Shown here piece after piece: positions 1 through 8,864 of a DNA stretch of 64,000 nt (positions are counted from its first letter, which is position 1; each line of letters opens with the position of its first letter). This DNA is from Rhodococcus sp. 4CII (GTDB lineage: Bacteria > Actinomycetota > Actinomycetes > Mycobacteriales > Mycobacteriaceae), in contig NZ_JACCFE010000002.1 of assembly GCF_014256275.1 (NCBI RefSeq), positions 3,080,001 through 3,144,000 on the forward strand. Reading direction: 5' to 3'. Made by a program: the position numbers and the translations under genes. The notes below the pieces were generated by a model, which was not told the DNA's origin, made no database searches, and saw nothing but the letters and a program-made list of their open reading frames with translations.

Positions 1-19
1 CCGACTGAGCTAAGGCAGC
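1..19 (-). tRNA. 5' end of a tRNA gene, probably tRNA-Thr (cut by window edge)
   Basis: The minus strand reads a seven-base acceptor arm (GCTGCCT), then T8-A9, the D-stem GCTC and the D-loop start AGTCGG, which is the canonical first 19 bases of a tRNA. The anticodon lies outside the window, so the identity cannot be read. Threonine is inferred from the similarity of this 5' end to actinobacterial tRNA-Thr genes and from position just downstream of holB. Confidence 0.6.
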
Positions 20-50
20 GGTGCCTTTCGGCGGTGGCGAGTCTAGCGCC

Positions 51-1265
51 TCAACCCCCAGTATGCGAAAACGGCTCCCTGAACGCGTCCCCGAGACTTG
101 CCACCATGGCGTCGACCGCCCACTGCGGTTTGACGTTGACGGTGATCGCCTCGCGACACTCGAGCACCGCTTCGATGCACTTCAGAAGGCCTTCCGGGGT
201 GGTTCGCGAGGCCAGGTCCGCGGCTCGATCAGCCATGTCCGGATGGTTCGCGGCCGCGGTCGACTTCCATGCGACGGCGAGCGCGTCGCGGTAGAGGCCG
301 GCCAGATCGACCAGTGCGCGATCGAGCGCATCACGCCCCGTGCGGGTGGCTCGCGACTTCTGCCGCTTCTCGAGATCCTTCAGTACCCCGGCCGAGCCAC
401 GAAGGGCTCCTGCCGCACCCTTGCCGGTGCCGCCCCCACCCAGCGCAGTGCGCAACTCCTCGGTCTCCTGCTCGTCCCGAGCAGCGCTCATCTCCTTGGC
501 CTCGGCGTCCGCGGACCGCACCAGATCCTCCGCTGCGGCGAATGCGGTTGCCGGTCGCAGTGCCGCGACGGCGAGGTCCAGAGCGTCCTTGCGACGCACC
601 TTGGCGTTCAGATCCGTCGCAAGTCGCCTGGCCCGTCCGACGTGTCCGCCGCTGATCGAGGCCGCCAATTGTGCGTCGGCGGGATCGAGACCATCCCGCT
701 CACGGAGCACCGTCGCGATGGAATCGGCCGACGGCGTCACGAGATGGATGTGCCGGCAGCGCGATCGCAACGTCACCGAGATGTCCTGCGGGTCGACCGA
801 GGGCGCACACAACAGGAAGACGGTGCGGTCCGGCGGCTCCTCGACCACCTTCAGAAGAGCGTTGGCCGCGCCCTCGGTGAGCCGGTCCGCGTCCTCGACG
901 ACGACGATCTGCCAGCGTCCGGTACTCGGCCGGCGGGAGGCGGTCTGGACGATGGCACGCATTTCCTTGACGCTGATGCTCAGGCCTTCGGGGACGACCT
1001 GCCGGACGTCGCCGTGCGTGCCGGCCATCGCTGTGGTGCAGGCATGGCATACGCCGCAGCCGGGAGTGCCGTCACTCGTGCACTGCAGGGCAGCGGCGAA
1101 ACACAGTGCGGCCACCGACCTACCCGATCCGGGCGGGCCCGTGAACAGCCACGAATGCGTCATCGCGGAGCCCATCGCACCGACTCCACGACGGGCCGCG
1201 GTGGCCGCGGCCGTCAGTTCGGTCTCGACGTCCGCCTGGCCCACCAACCGGTCGAATACCGTCAC
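51..1265 (-). CDS. holB: DNA polymerase III delta' subunit (clamp loader)
   Basis: 404 aa. It is the delta' subunit of the clamp loader that places the beta clamp on primed DNA in the replisome. The N-terminal AAA+ domain carries a P-loop-like GPPGSGRS at residues 43-50, with Arg where an active Walker A has Lys, as expected for a subunit that does not drive ATP hydrolysis. A four-cysteine zinc module follows (C62, C70, C73, C76), and the sensor region contains EDADRLTEGAANALLKVVEEPP. The start is GTG at 1265; no strong ribosome site is visible. It follows topA by 52 bases on the same strand, so the two may be co-transcribed, as in mycobacteria (Rv3646c, Rv3644c). Confidence 0.93.
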   Translation of the reverse strand: MTVFDRLVGQADVETELTAAATAARRGVGAMGSAMTHSWLFTGPPGSGRSVAALCFAAALQCTSDGTPGCGVCHACTTAMAGTHGDVRQVVPEGLSISVKEMRAIVQTASRRPSTGRWQIVVVEDADRLTEGAANALLKVVEEPPDRTVFLLCAPSVDPQDISVTLRSRCRHIHLVTPSADSIATVLRERDGLDPADAQLAASISGGHVGRARRLATDLNAKVRRKDALDLAVAALRPATAFAAAEDLVRSADAEAKEMSAARDEQETEELRTALGGGGTGKGAAGALRGSAGVLKDLEKRQKSRATRTGRDALDRALVDLAGLYRDALAVAWKSTAAANHPDMADRAADLASRTTPEGLLKCIEAVLECREAITVNVKPQWAVDAMVASLGDAFREPFSHTGG

Positions 1266-1317
1266 GGCGCCAGCCTAACCGGCTCGTGCGACATCCCGGC
1301 CGGCCCGCGGTACCGGC

Positions 1318-4236
1318 TCACGCCTTCTTGTCCGCAGCCTTCTTCGCGGCCGCCTTCTTGGCGGGCGCCTTCTTCGCAGCGGTCTTCTTCGCCGCCTTCT
1401 TGGCAGGCGCCTTCTTCGCGGCGGCCTTCTTCTTCACCGGGCCACGGGCACGACGATCCGCGAGCAGTTCCGAGGCGCGGGCGTCGGTGATGGACTCCAC
1501 CTCGTCGCCCTTGCGGAGGCTGGCGTTGGTTTCGCCGTCCGTCACGTACGGCCCGAATCGGCCGTCCTTGATCACCATCGGCTTCTCGCTGACCGAGTCG
1601 ACACCCAGCTCACGCAACGGCGGGGTGGCGGCGGCTTGGCGTCCGCGCCGCTTGGGCTCCGCATAGATCTTCAGGGCCTCGTCGAGGGTCACCGTGAACA
1701 TCTGGTCCTCGGTGGCGAGGGACCGCGAATCCGTTCCCTTCTTCAGGTACGGGCCGTAGCGTCCGTTCTGCGCGGTGATCTCTTCCTTGGACTCCGGATC
1801 GACACCCACCACGCGGGGCAGCGACAGCAGCTTGAGCGCGTCGTCGAGGGTCACCGTGGCCAGGTCCATCGATTTGAGCAGCGAACCCGTCCGCGGCTTG
1901 GGACCGGCGGCCTTCTTCGCTGCCTTCTTCGCCGGCGCCTTCTTGGCGGCCGTCTTCGTCTTGGTCGTACCGTCGGCCGATTCGTCGGTCACCGGCACCA
2001 CGGCCGGTTCGGGCTCCGGTTCCGGCTCGGGCAGGATCTCGGTGACGTACGGGCCGAAGCGGCCCTCCTTCGCGACGATCTCGTGGCCGGTCAGTGGGTC
2101 GACGCCCAGCTTGCGCCCCTCCTGCGGCGTCGAGAACAGCTTGTCCGCATACTCGGGCGTCAGCTCGTCCGGCGGGAGGTCGTCGGGCAGGTTGGCCCGC
2201 TGCGAGATGAGGTCGCCCTCGGGGTCGTCTGGGTTCTGGACCATCCGCTCGAGGTACGGACCGAATCGTCCGACGCGGACGTGGACCTCCCGGCCCTCGG
2301 CGTCGTCGAACAGCCGGATCGAGTTGACCTCGCGGGCGTCGATCTCCTCGAGATTGACGCCGACCATCTTCTTCAGCCCACCCTCACGGGCAACCGACCC
2401 CTCGGCTCCGTGATCGCCGCCGAAGTAGAAGCTGCTGAGCCAATTGCCCCGCTGTTCCCGGCCACCGGCGATCGCGTCGAGATCGTCCTCCATGCCGGCG
2501 GTGAAGTCGAAGTCGACCAACCGTCCGAAGTGCATCTCGAGCAGCCCGATGACGGCGAACGCCACCCAGGACGGGACGAGGGCGCTGCCGCGCTTGTAGA
2601 CGTATCCGCGATCGAGGATGGTCTTGATGATCGACGAGTACGTGGACGGACGGCCGATGCCCAGCTCTTCGAGGGTCTTGATCAGGCTCGCCTCGGTGTA
2701 GCGGGCAGGCGGGTTGGTGGTGTGACCGTCGGGATCGAGCTTCGTGGCGGTGACCGCCTGGCCCTCGACGAGCACCGGCAGCCGCGACTCGGCGTCGTCC
2801 GACTGACCGCCGGCCTCTTCGTCGACGCTCTCGACGTACGCCTTCAGGAATCCGGCGAACGTGATCGTTCGACCCGAGGAGGAGAACGTGCACTCCTCGC
2901 CGGTGCCCGCGGTCCCGGTGATCCGCAGGGTCAGCGTCGTGCCCCGTGCATCGGCCATCTGCGACGCCACGGTGCGCTGCCAGATCAGCTCGTACAGACG
3001 GAACTCGTCGGTGTCGAGGCGGGAATGCAGCTGACCGGGCGTCTGGAACACGTCGCCGGCGGGGCGGATGGCCTCGTGTGCCTCCTGCGCGTTCTTGACC
3101 TTGCGCGTGTACTGGCGCGGCGTGTCGTGAACGTACTCGGCGCCGTACAACTCCGTGGCCTGCGCGCGGGCGGCGGCGATCGCCGACGACGACAACGTCG
3201 TCGAGTCGGTACGCATGTAAGTGATGTAGCCGTTCTCGTACAGTCGCTGCGCGATCCGCATGGTCCGCTCGGACGTGAACCGGAGCTTGCGGCCCGCCTC
3301 CTGCTGCAGCGTCGACGTCATGAACGGCGCGTAGGGCTTGCGGGTGTACGGCTTGCTCTCCGCGGACGAGACCGTGAGATCGACGCCGGCGAGGGACTCG
3401 GCCAGGCGCCGCGCACGAGCCTCGTCGAGAACCGTGACGGTGCCGGTCTTCAGCTGACCGTCCGAACCGAAGTCGCGGCCCGTAGCCACTCGCGAGCCGT
3501 CGACGTTGACCAGACGCGCGCCGAAACTGCGGGGGCTGGCGTCGGCGCCGGCGTCCAGGGTGGCCGAGATGTCCCAGTAGGACGCCGAGCGGAACGCCAT
3601 CCGCTCGCGCTCACGCTGGACGATGACCCGGGTGGCGACGGACTGCACGCGGCCAGCCGACAACCTCGGCATGACCTTCTTCCACAGCACCGGGCTCACT
3701 TCGTAGCCGTACAGACGGTCGAGGATGCGGCGGGTCTCCTGTGCGTCGACCAGGTCGTTGTCGAGTTCGCGGGTGTCCTCGGCCGCGGCACGGATGGCCG
3801 GCTCGGTGATCTCGTGGAAGACCATACGGCGAACCGGGATCTTCGGCTTGAGCGTCTCGAGGAGGTGCCAGGCGATCGCCTCGCCCTCGCGGTCGGGGTC
3901 GGTGGCGAGGAAGAGTTCGTCGGCGTCTTTGAGCAGGCTCTTCAGCTCCGTGACCTTGGACTTCTTCTCCGGGCTGACCACGTAGAGAGGTTCGAAATCC
4001 TGGTCGACGTTGACACCGAGCCGCGCCCAGGGCTCACCCTTGTACTTGGCCGGCACATCGGCGGCACCGCGCGGAAGGTCGCGGATGTGACCCACCGACG
4101 CCTCGACGACATAGTTCTTTCCGAGGTACGGGGCGATCTTGCGGGCCTTGGTCGGCGACTCGACGATCACGAGGCGGCGAGGCTGGCCGGACGCTCCCGC
4201 CGCACCCTGTGCACTGCCGTTGTCCCCTTTAGCCAC
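1318..4236 (-). CDS. topA: DNA topoisomerase I (type IA)
   Basis: 972 aa from the GTG at 4236. It relaxes negative supercoils by a single-strand break. The Toprim domain begins with RRLVIVESPTKARKI near residues 20-35. The catalytic tyrosine is Tyr340 in YMRTDS. The C-terminal half holds several Topo_C repeats of the GRFGPYV/GRYGPYL type, then a long tail of Lys/Ala blocks (KKAPAKKAA-like), typical of actinobacterial TopA, which binds DNA. An upstream ATG at 4344 would add 36 residues over a promoter-like stretch, so the GTG with AGGAAGG upstream is preferred; it also fits the usual family start shortly before the Toprim strand. Confidence 0.96.
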   Translation of the reverse strand: MAKGDNGSAQGAAGASGQPRRLVIVESPTKARKIAPYLGKNYVVEASVGHIRDLPRGAADVPAKYKGEPWARLGVNVDQDFEPLYVVSPEKKSKVTELKSLLKDADELFLATDPDREGEAIAWHLLETLKPKIPVRRMVFHEITEPAIRAAAEDTRELDNDLVDAQETRRILDRLYGYEVSPVLWKKVMPRLSAGRVQSVATRVIVQRERERMAFRSASYWDISATLDAGADASPRSFGARLVNVDGSRVATGRDFGSDGQLKTGTVTVLDEARARRLAESLAGVDLTVSSAESKPYTRKPYAPFMTSTLQQEAGRKLRFTSERTMRIAQRLYENGYITYMRTDSTTLSSSAIAAARAQATELYGAEYVHDTPRQYTRKVKNAQEAHEAIRPAGDVFQTPGQLHSRLDTDEFRLYELIWQRTVASQMADARGTTLTLRITGTAGTGEECTFSSSGRTITFAGFLKAYVESVDEEAGGQSDDAESRLPVLVEGQAVTATKLDPDGHTTNPPARYTEASLIKTLEELGIGRPSTYSSIIKTILDRGYVYKRGSALVPSWVAFAVIGLLEMHFGRLVDFDFTAGMEDDLDAIAGGREQRGNWLSSFYFGGDHGAEGSVAREGGLKKMVGVNLEEIDAREVNSIRLFDDAEGREVHVRVGRFGPYLERMVQNPDDPEGDLISQRANLPDDLPPDELTPEYADKLFSTPQEGRKLGVDPLTGHEIVAKEGRFGPYVTEILPEPEPEPEPAVVPVTDESADGTTKTKTAAKKAPAKKAAKKAAGPKPRTGSLLKSMDLATVTLDDALKLLSLPRVVGVDPESKEEITAQNGRYGPYLKKGTDSRSLATEDQMFTVTLDEALKIYAEPKRRGRQAAATPPLRELGVDSVSEKPMVIKDGRFGPYVTDGETNASLRKGDEVESITDARASELLADRRARGPVKKKAAAKKAPAKKAAKKTAAKKAPAKKAAAKKAADKKA

Positions 4237-4297
4237 CTGAAGCCCGAGCCTTCCTGAAGTCGATCGCTGCCACTCGACAGTTGTGCAGACAAACCCT

Positions 4298-4303
4298 TTT
4301 ATA
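4298..4303 (-). promoter_or_regulatory. Possible -10 element of topA
   Basis: The minus strand contains TATAAA 62 bases upstream of the chosen topA GTG, in an otherwise GC-rich chromosome. No convincing -35 hexamer is present at 17 bases. It supports the shorter topA start but is only a suggestion. Confidence 0.3.
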
Positions 4304-4373
4304 CCCGGTTCGCCTATTACTAGAGTGACATACCCGGAACCCATCCTCGCAGATCAGTACCGTCTACGCGGCT

Positions 4374-4958
4374 CTACACGTGGGGCCAACCGGTACGGTC
4401 GTCCACATTTCCGGGAGCCTCGCCGATGCTCTCGACGAGTCTGCCGAGCCTACGCCGACCCGAGATCCGGAGTCCCGGACCGGACCCCCGAGTACCGATG
4501 AGAGTCGGCGCGATACCGGCCCGCATCAACGCCTGAGCCAACGGCGCGTGGGTATCCGGGGCATGCGGATCGAGTCCGAGGACGAACCGCTCGCCCTCCG
4601 CTTCCCCCCGCCCGGACGCGAGCGCCCACACCCTCAGTTGCCGCCCCGACGGCACCCACCCCGGGGGCACCGCCTTGACCGCTCCCCTCGTCCACTGGTC
4701 CGCGAGAGGCCGCAAATCGACCACGGACGCGGTCCGAACCAGCGGGCTGCCCTCGTCGCTGCGCGTGATCTCGACCTCGAGTCCGGCCTGCGCGATCAAC
4801 TCCGCGATCGCCTCCGCACGCCACTGCGCGTCCACCACGATCGAGATGCGCGCACGTCCCGCCGACGTGACCACCTGACCCGTCGCTGCGAGAAGGCCAC
4901 ACAGGTCGGTGACTGCCGGGGGCATCGCCTCCGCGGAAAAGAAGGACAGTTGGCTCAT
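4374..4958 (-). CDS. Conserved actinobacterial protein (Rv3647c-like)
   Basis: 194 aa, function unknown. I recognise no catalytic motif. The protein is soluble with alternating Ala/Val-rich and Arg-rich stretches and a C-terminal Gly/Arg segment (GTRGSGPGLRISGRRRLGRL). The ATG at 4958 (MSQLSFFSAEA) is chosen because a GGGGG ribosome site stands just before it and the preceding 18 codons run into the cspA terminator. By position between topA and cspA it corresponds to mycobacterial Rv3647c. Its conserved place beside topA suggests a housekeeping role, but nothing in the sequence shows what. Confidence 0.8.
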   Translation of the reverse strand: MSQLSFFSAEAMPPAVTDLCGLLAATGQVVTSAGRARISIVVDAQWRAEAIAELIAQAGLEVEITRSDEGSPLVRTASVVDLRPLADQWTRGAVKAVPPGWVPSGRQLRVWALASGRGEAEGERFVLGLDPHAPDTHAPLAQALMRAGIAPTLIGTRGSGPGLRISGRRRLGRLVESIGEAPGNVDDRTGWPHV

Positions 4959-4999
4959 CGAAGTACCCCCTTGGACACGGCACCGTTGCCGTGAAAACG

Positions 5000-5036
5000 A
5001 TTCGTCCCCCACCGCCTCAGGCGATGGGGGACGAAT
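5000..5036 (-). terminator. Rho-independent terminator after cspA
   Basis: Perfect 12-bp inverted repeat (ATTCGTCCCCCA / TGGGGGACGAAT) with an inner CGCC-TCA-GGCG extension. Read on the minus strand it lies 63 bases after the cspA stop and is followed by GTTTTC. Confidence 0.8.
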
Positions 5037-5098
5037 CAGACGCGGCCACGAGGACCCCGCCTATCTGATTTACATGTTCACGAATGTGAACGGCAGAA

Positions 5099-5302
5099 TC
5101 AGACTGCGCGAACGCCGGTAGCCTGGGGCCCCTTGGTACCCTGGCCGACCTCGAACTCCACGCGCTGGTTCTCCTCGAGGGTGCGGAAGCCGCTGCCCTG
5201 GATCTCGGAGTAGTGAACGAAGACGTCAGCGGAGCCGTCTTCGGGTGCGATGAAGCCGAAGCCCTTTTCCGCGTTGAACCACTTCACAGTGCCCTGTGCC
5301 AT
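5099..5302 (-). CDS. cspA: Cold shock protein, CspA family
   Basis: 67 aa, a single cold-shock domain that binds single-stranded nucleic acid and melts RNA secondary structure. RNP1 (KGFGFI) and RNP2 (VFVHY) are both intact. The start MAQGTVKWFNAEKGFG at 5302 is the family start and has an AGAAGGA ribosome site; an in-frame upstream ATG at 5356 would add 18 unrelated residues. A strong terminator follows, so it is probably monocistronic. It matches mycobacterial Rv3648c, next to the helicase on the opposite strand. Confidence 0.97.
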   Translation of the reverse strand: MAQGTVKWFNAEKGFGFIAPEDGSADVFVHYSEIQGSGFRTLEENQRVEFEVGQGTKGPQATGVRAV

Positions 5303-5699
5303 GCTTTTCCTTCTCTTTCTAACCACCGGATTCGGCGGACAGCACATACAGTCCACCGGGCCGGTTCCGACCGCTGTACTTCTTGATTTCCCCCTCAGGA
5401 AAAGCAGAGCACCGCGTTCGCAACATCGATCCTGCGAGCGTTCACTCTTTCAAGCCTACGAACACAGAAGCTGCGACCAGTTGTAGTCAACCATGAACTC
5501 CGCGTACGCAACAGTCGAAATCCTAACAATTCACACAAAAAGTTGATCTTGTAGCGAACAGCCCCGAAACAGCGGAATCGCCAGGTGATGGCCGTACCCC
5601 GGGCGACAACGCCGAAGGGGCACTCGTTATCATCAAATGCGCAGGTCGTGGCGGTGTGGAAGCTACTCGCCCGTCCCCTACGACAGCCCGGAGAGTTCA
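5303..5699. other. Intergenic region between divergent cspA and helicase
   Basis: About 400 bases without a supported gene. It is less GC-rich than its surroundings around 5490-5570 and must hold the cspA promoter (minus strand) and the helicase promoter (plus strand). The distance leaves room for a long cspA 5' leader as in other cold-shock genes, but I found no clear promoter pair or strong hairpin. Confidence 0.5.
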
Positions 5700-8063
5700 G
5701 TGAGTACACCGTTTTCACCACGGCACGACAGTGGAAATACGGGCGAAACATACGGTCGAGCGCTCCTGAACCGGGTCCTCGAGGGTGTTCCCCGAGACGA
5801 AAACCCGCTCACTTTCGCCGCGGAAATGCCGGCCCGGACTTCTTCCGTCTCCGAATGGCCCGCGTGGGCGCATCCCAGCGTCGTCCGGGCCATGCAGGAG
5901 AACGGGATCCCGCGCCCGTGGACCCATCAGGCCGTCGCCGCCGACCTGGCCCACGGCGGGACGAACGTCGTGGTGTCGACGGGCACCGCCTCGGGCAAGT
6001 CGCTGGCCTACCAGCTTCCGGTACTCACCACTCTGGCAACGGATCCGCGGGCGACCGCCCTCTACCTCTCCCCGACCAAGGCGCTCGGTGCTGACCAGCT
6101 GCGGTCCGTGACGTCGCTCATCGACTCGGATGTCCTCGACGCCGGCGACGATCTGCGCGGCGCGTGCCCGTGCCTCTTCGACGGCGACACCCCGCTCGAG
6201 GTGCGGCACTGGGCCCGGGAGAACTCGCGGTGGCTCTTCACGAACCCCGACATGCTGCACATCTCCCTCCTGCGCACCCATCAGCGGTGGGCGCACTTCT
6301 TCCGCAATCTGGCGTTCGTCGTGATCGACGAATGCCACTCCTATCGTGGCGTCTTCGGCTCGAATGTCGCGCTCGTACTGCGTCGGCTCCGGCGCATCGC
6401 CGCACGGTACGGCGCCGATCCCGTCTTCATCCTCGCGTCCGCCACCACTGCGGATCCGGGAGCGGCGGCGTCGCGGCTGATCGGGGCACCCTGCACCGAG
6501 GTCGTGGAAGACGGTTCCCCACACGGCCCCCGCACGGTCGCACTGTGGGAACCCCCGCTCATGCGGGAGGTGACCGGGGAGAACGGAAGCCCCGTCCGAC
6601 GGCCTGCCGGTTCGGAAGCCGCCCGCATCATGGCGGATCTGATGGTCGAAGGGGCCCGCACCCTCACCTTCGTGCGCTCCCGCCGGGGCGCGGAGTTGAC
6701 CGCGATGGCGACCAAACGCCTACTCGGGGAGATCGATCCCGAACTGTCGTCGCGGGTCGCGTCGTATCGTGCCGGTTACCTCGCCGAGGATCGCCGTGAG
6801 CTGGAAACGGCACTCGCCGACGGCACCCTGCTGGGGGCGGCGACGACGAACGCGCTGGAACTCGGCGTCGACATCGCCGGACTCGACGCCGTGGTGGTCG
6901 CAGGCTTCCCCGGGACGGTGGCGTCGTTCTGGCAGCAGGGAGGCCGATCCGGCCGACGAGGAGAAGGGTCCCTGGTGGTCCTCGTCGCGCGCGACGACCC
7001 CCTCGACACCTACCTCGTCCACCACCCGTCCGCACTACTCGACAAACCCGTCGAGGCGACCGTCACCGACCCGAGCAACCCGTACGTCCTCGGCCCGCAG
7101 TTACTCTGCGCCGCAATGGAACTACCGCTGTCCGACGCCGAGGCGGAGGCCTTCGGAGCACTCGACGTTCTCGCGAAACTCGCGGAGCAGGGCCTCATCC
7201 GACGACGCGCGCACGGCTGGTTCGTCACCGCCGGGACAAATCCTCATAGCGCACTGGATATCCGCGGCGGAATCGGCACCCAGGTGGCGATTGTGGTGTC
7301 CGAATCCGGACGAATGCTCGGGACCGTCGACACCGGACGGGCCCCGGCCACCGCGCATCCCGGCGCCGTGCACATCCACCAGGGCGAGTCGTACGTCGTC
7401 GATGAACTCGACCTCGACCAAGGTCTCGCCCTGGTGCACGCGGAAGACCCGGAGTGGACGACATCCGCCCGCGAAACCACCGAGATCACCGTTACGTCGG
7501 TGCTCGAGCAGAAGCAGTTCGGCGAGGTCGAGGTCGCGCTCGTCGAGGTCGAGGTGACCCACCAGGTGATCGGATACCTGCGACGCCTGTCTTCGGGCGA
7601 GGTTCTCGACGCAGTGGAACTGGACATGCCGAAACACACCCTCCCCACCCGCGCCGTGATGTACACCGTCACCCCGGAACTGCTGGAGCAGGCGGGTGTC
7701 GCGGCCGAACGCGTGCCGGGTTCGCTCCACGCCGCCGAGCATGCCGCGATCGGGCTCCTTCCCCTCGTCGCCACGTGCGATCGGGGCGACATCGGCGGCG
7801 TCTCGACGGCGTTGCACGCCGATACCGGACTCCCCACCGTCTTCGTCTACGACGGTCACGCCGGCGGAGCCGGATTCGCCGACCGCGGTCACGCCGAACT
7901 CTCCCGGTGGCTCGGCGCGACCCGTCAGGCCATCGAATCGTGCGAATGCACGTCCGGTTGCCCGTCCTGCGTGTACTCGCCGAAGTGCGGGAACGGCAAC
8001 GACCCCCTCGACAAGGACGGGGCGATCCGTGTCCTGACGGCTGTGCTGGATTCGCTCGGGTGA
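5700..8063 (+). CDS. DEAD/DEAH-box helicase with DUF1998 (MrfA/YprA-like)
   Basis: 787 aa. Superfamily 2 helicase: motif I TGTASGKS near residue 95, motif II DECH (VIDECHSY) near 210, motif III SATTADP, and a C-terminal helicase domain with TTNALELGVDI and QQGGRSGR. The C-terminal DUF1998 domain ends in a four-cysteine cluster (CECTSGCPSC...KCGNGNDPLD), the metal site of Bacillus subtilis MrfA, which takes part in mitomycin C repair. A DNA-repair role is inferred from that family. The GTG at 5700 is chosen because GGAGAG precedes it; the in-frame ATG at 5637 lacks a site. It corresponds to mycobacterial Rv3649. Confidence 0.9.
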   Translation: MSTPFSPRHDSGNTGETYGRALLNRVLEGVPRDENPLTFAAEMPARTSSVSEWPAWAHPSVVRAMQENGIPRPWTHQAVAADLAHGGTNVVVSTGTASGKSLAYQLPVLTTLATDPRATALYLSPTKALGADQLRSVTSLIDSDVLDAGDDLRGACPCLFDGDTPLEVRHWARENSRWLFTNPDMLHISLLRTHQRWAHFFRNLAFVVIDECHSYRGVFGSNVALVLRRLRRIAARYGADPVFILASATTADPGAAASRLIGAPCTEVVEDGSPHGPRTVALWEPPLMREVTGENGSPVRRPAGSEAARIMADLMVEGARTLTFVRSRRGAELTAMATKRLLGEIDPELSSRVASYRAGYLAEDRRELETALADGTLLGAATTNALELGVDIAGLDAVVVAGFPGTVASFWQQGGRSGRRGEGSLVVLVARDDPLDTYLVHHPSALLDKPVEATVTDPSNPYVLGPQLLCAAMELPLSDAEAEAFGALDVLAKLAEQGLIRRRAHGWFVTAGTNPHSALDIRGGIGTQVAIVVSESGRMLGTVDTGRAPATAHPGAVHIHQGESYVVDELDLDQGLALVHAEDPEWTTSARETTEITVTSVLEQKQFGEVEVALVEVEVTHQVIGYLRRLSSGEVLDAVELDMPKHTLPTRAVMYTVTPELLEQAGVAAERVPGSLHAAEHAAIGLLPLVATCDRGDIGGVSTALHADTGLPTVFVYDGHAGGAGFADRGHAELSRWLGATRQAIESCECTSGCPSCVYSPKCGNGNDPLDKDGAIRVLTAVLDSLG

Positions 8064-8081
8064 GGGCCGCGGCTGAGACGC

Positions 8082-8864
8082 TCAGCGCAAATAGAGCCTG
8101 ACCTTGTCGATCACATCCCGCAGCAGGTGAATCTCCTCGGCAGACGGCGGGGCGGTGACGGTGAGGTCGTCGGCCACCCTCAGCTCCCAGCCGGTCTGCG
8201 CCCGCACGTCGTCGACGGAGACACCCTCGTGCACGCTGACCAATTCGAGCTCGTCGAACGGGCCCTGCCGAGACAGGACCCCGAGGTTCGTGAACACCCT
8301 CGTCACCCCTCTACCCCGCGGCATGATTCCGTTGCCGGACTCTCGGGCCCGGACCGGACTCGGCGACGTGCAGAAGTCGAGTTCCGCCGGGAAGGCGCTC
8401 GGGTCGTGCCGGCGCATCACCACGAAGATCTCGCCGGCGTTGGGCATGATCTCCACTGCGCCACCGGCGCCGGGCAACCGGACCGTCGGCTTGTCCCACT
8501 CCCCGATGATGCTCGTGTTCAGGCTGCCGTACCTGTCGATCTGAGCCGCGCCGAGGAATCCGACGTCGACGTTGCCGCCCTGCAGCACGTAACCGAACAA
8601 CGCCGACATCGACACCACCGACTCCGCGCCCGACACCACGACCGAGTCCGCGATCCCCTCGGCCATCGCGGCGGGGTGGGCGCCGCACACGCCCGACTCG
8701 TAGATCAATTCGACGTCCGGGTTGCTGGTCCGCTTGGCGAGATCGACGGCGAGTGTCGGCAGGCCGACACCGGCGAAGACACGCCCCTTTCCGGCGAGTT
8801 CGCGGGCGGCGACGGACACGATGACCTCCGTCGCCGAGATCGCTCCGGCTGATGCTGTCGTCAT
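8082..8864 (-). CDS. CoA-transferase beta subunit (CatJ-like)
   Basis: 260 aa, family I CoA-transferase, small subunit. It resembles CatJ/glutaconate-type beta subunits: LIYESGVCGAHP holds the conserved Glu that carries the CoA thioester, followed by VDVGFLGAAQIDRYGSLNTS and VRLPGAGGAVEIMPNAGEI. Its ATG overlaps the stop of the alpha subunit by 4 bp, so the two are translationally coupled and should form an alpha2beta2 enzyme. The acyl acceptor is unknown; 3-oxoadipate is the textbook substrate of CatIJ, but no other 3-oxoadipate pathway gene is near. It does not look like the cholesterol-ring hydrolases IpdAB. Confidence 0.85.
   Translation of the reverse strand: MTTASAGAISATEVIVSVAARELAGKGRVFAGVGLPTLAVDLAKRTSNPDVELIYESGVCGAHPAAMAEGIADSVVVSGAESVVSMSALFGYVLQGGNVDVGFLGAAQIDRYGSLNTSIIGEWDKPTVRLPGAGGAVEIMPNAGEIFVVMRRHDPSAFPAELDFCTSPSPVRARESGNGIMPRGRGVTRVFTNLGVLSRQGPFDELELVSVHEGVSVDDVRAQTGWELRVADDLTVTAPPSAEEIHLLRDVIDKVRLYLR

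Noticed and set aside
1636..4257. 873-aa open frame opposite topA
   Set aside because: Antisense shadow of topA; low-complexity Arg/Gly/Val composition and no ribosome site.
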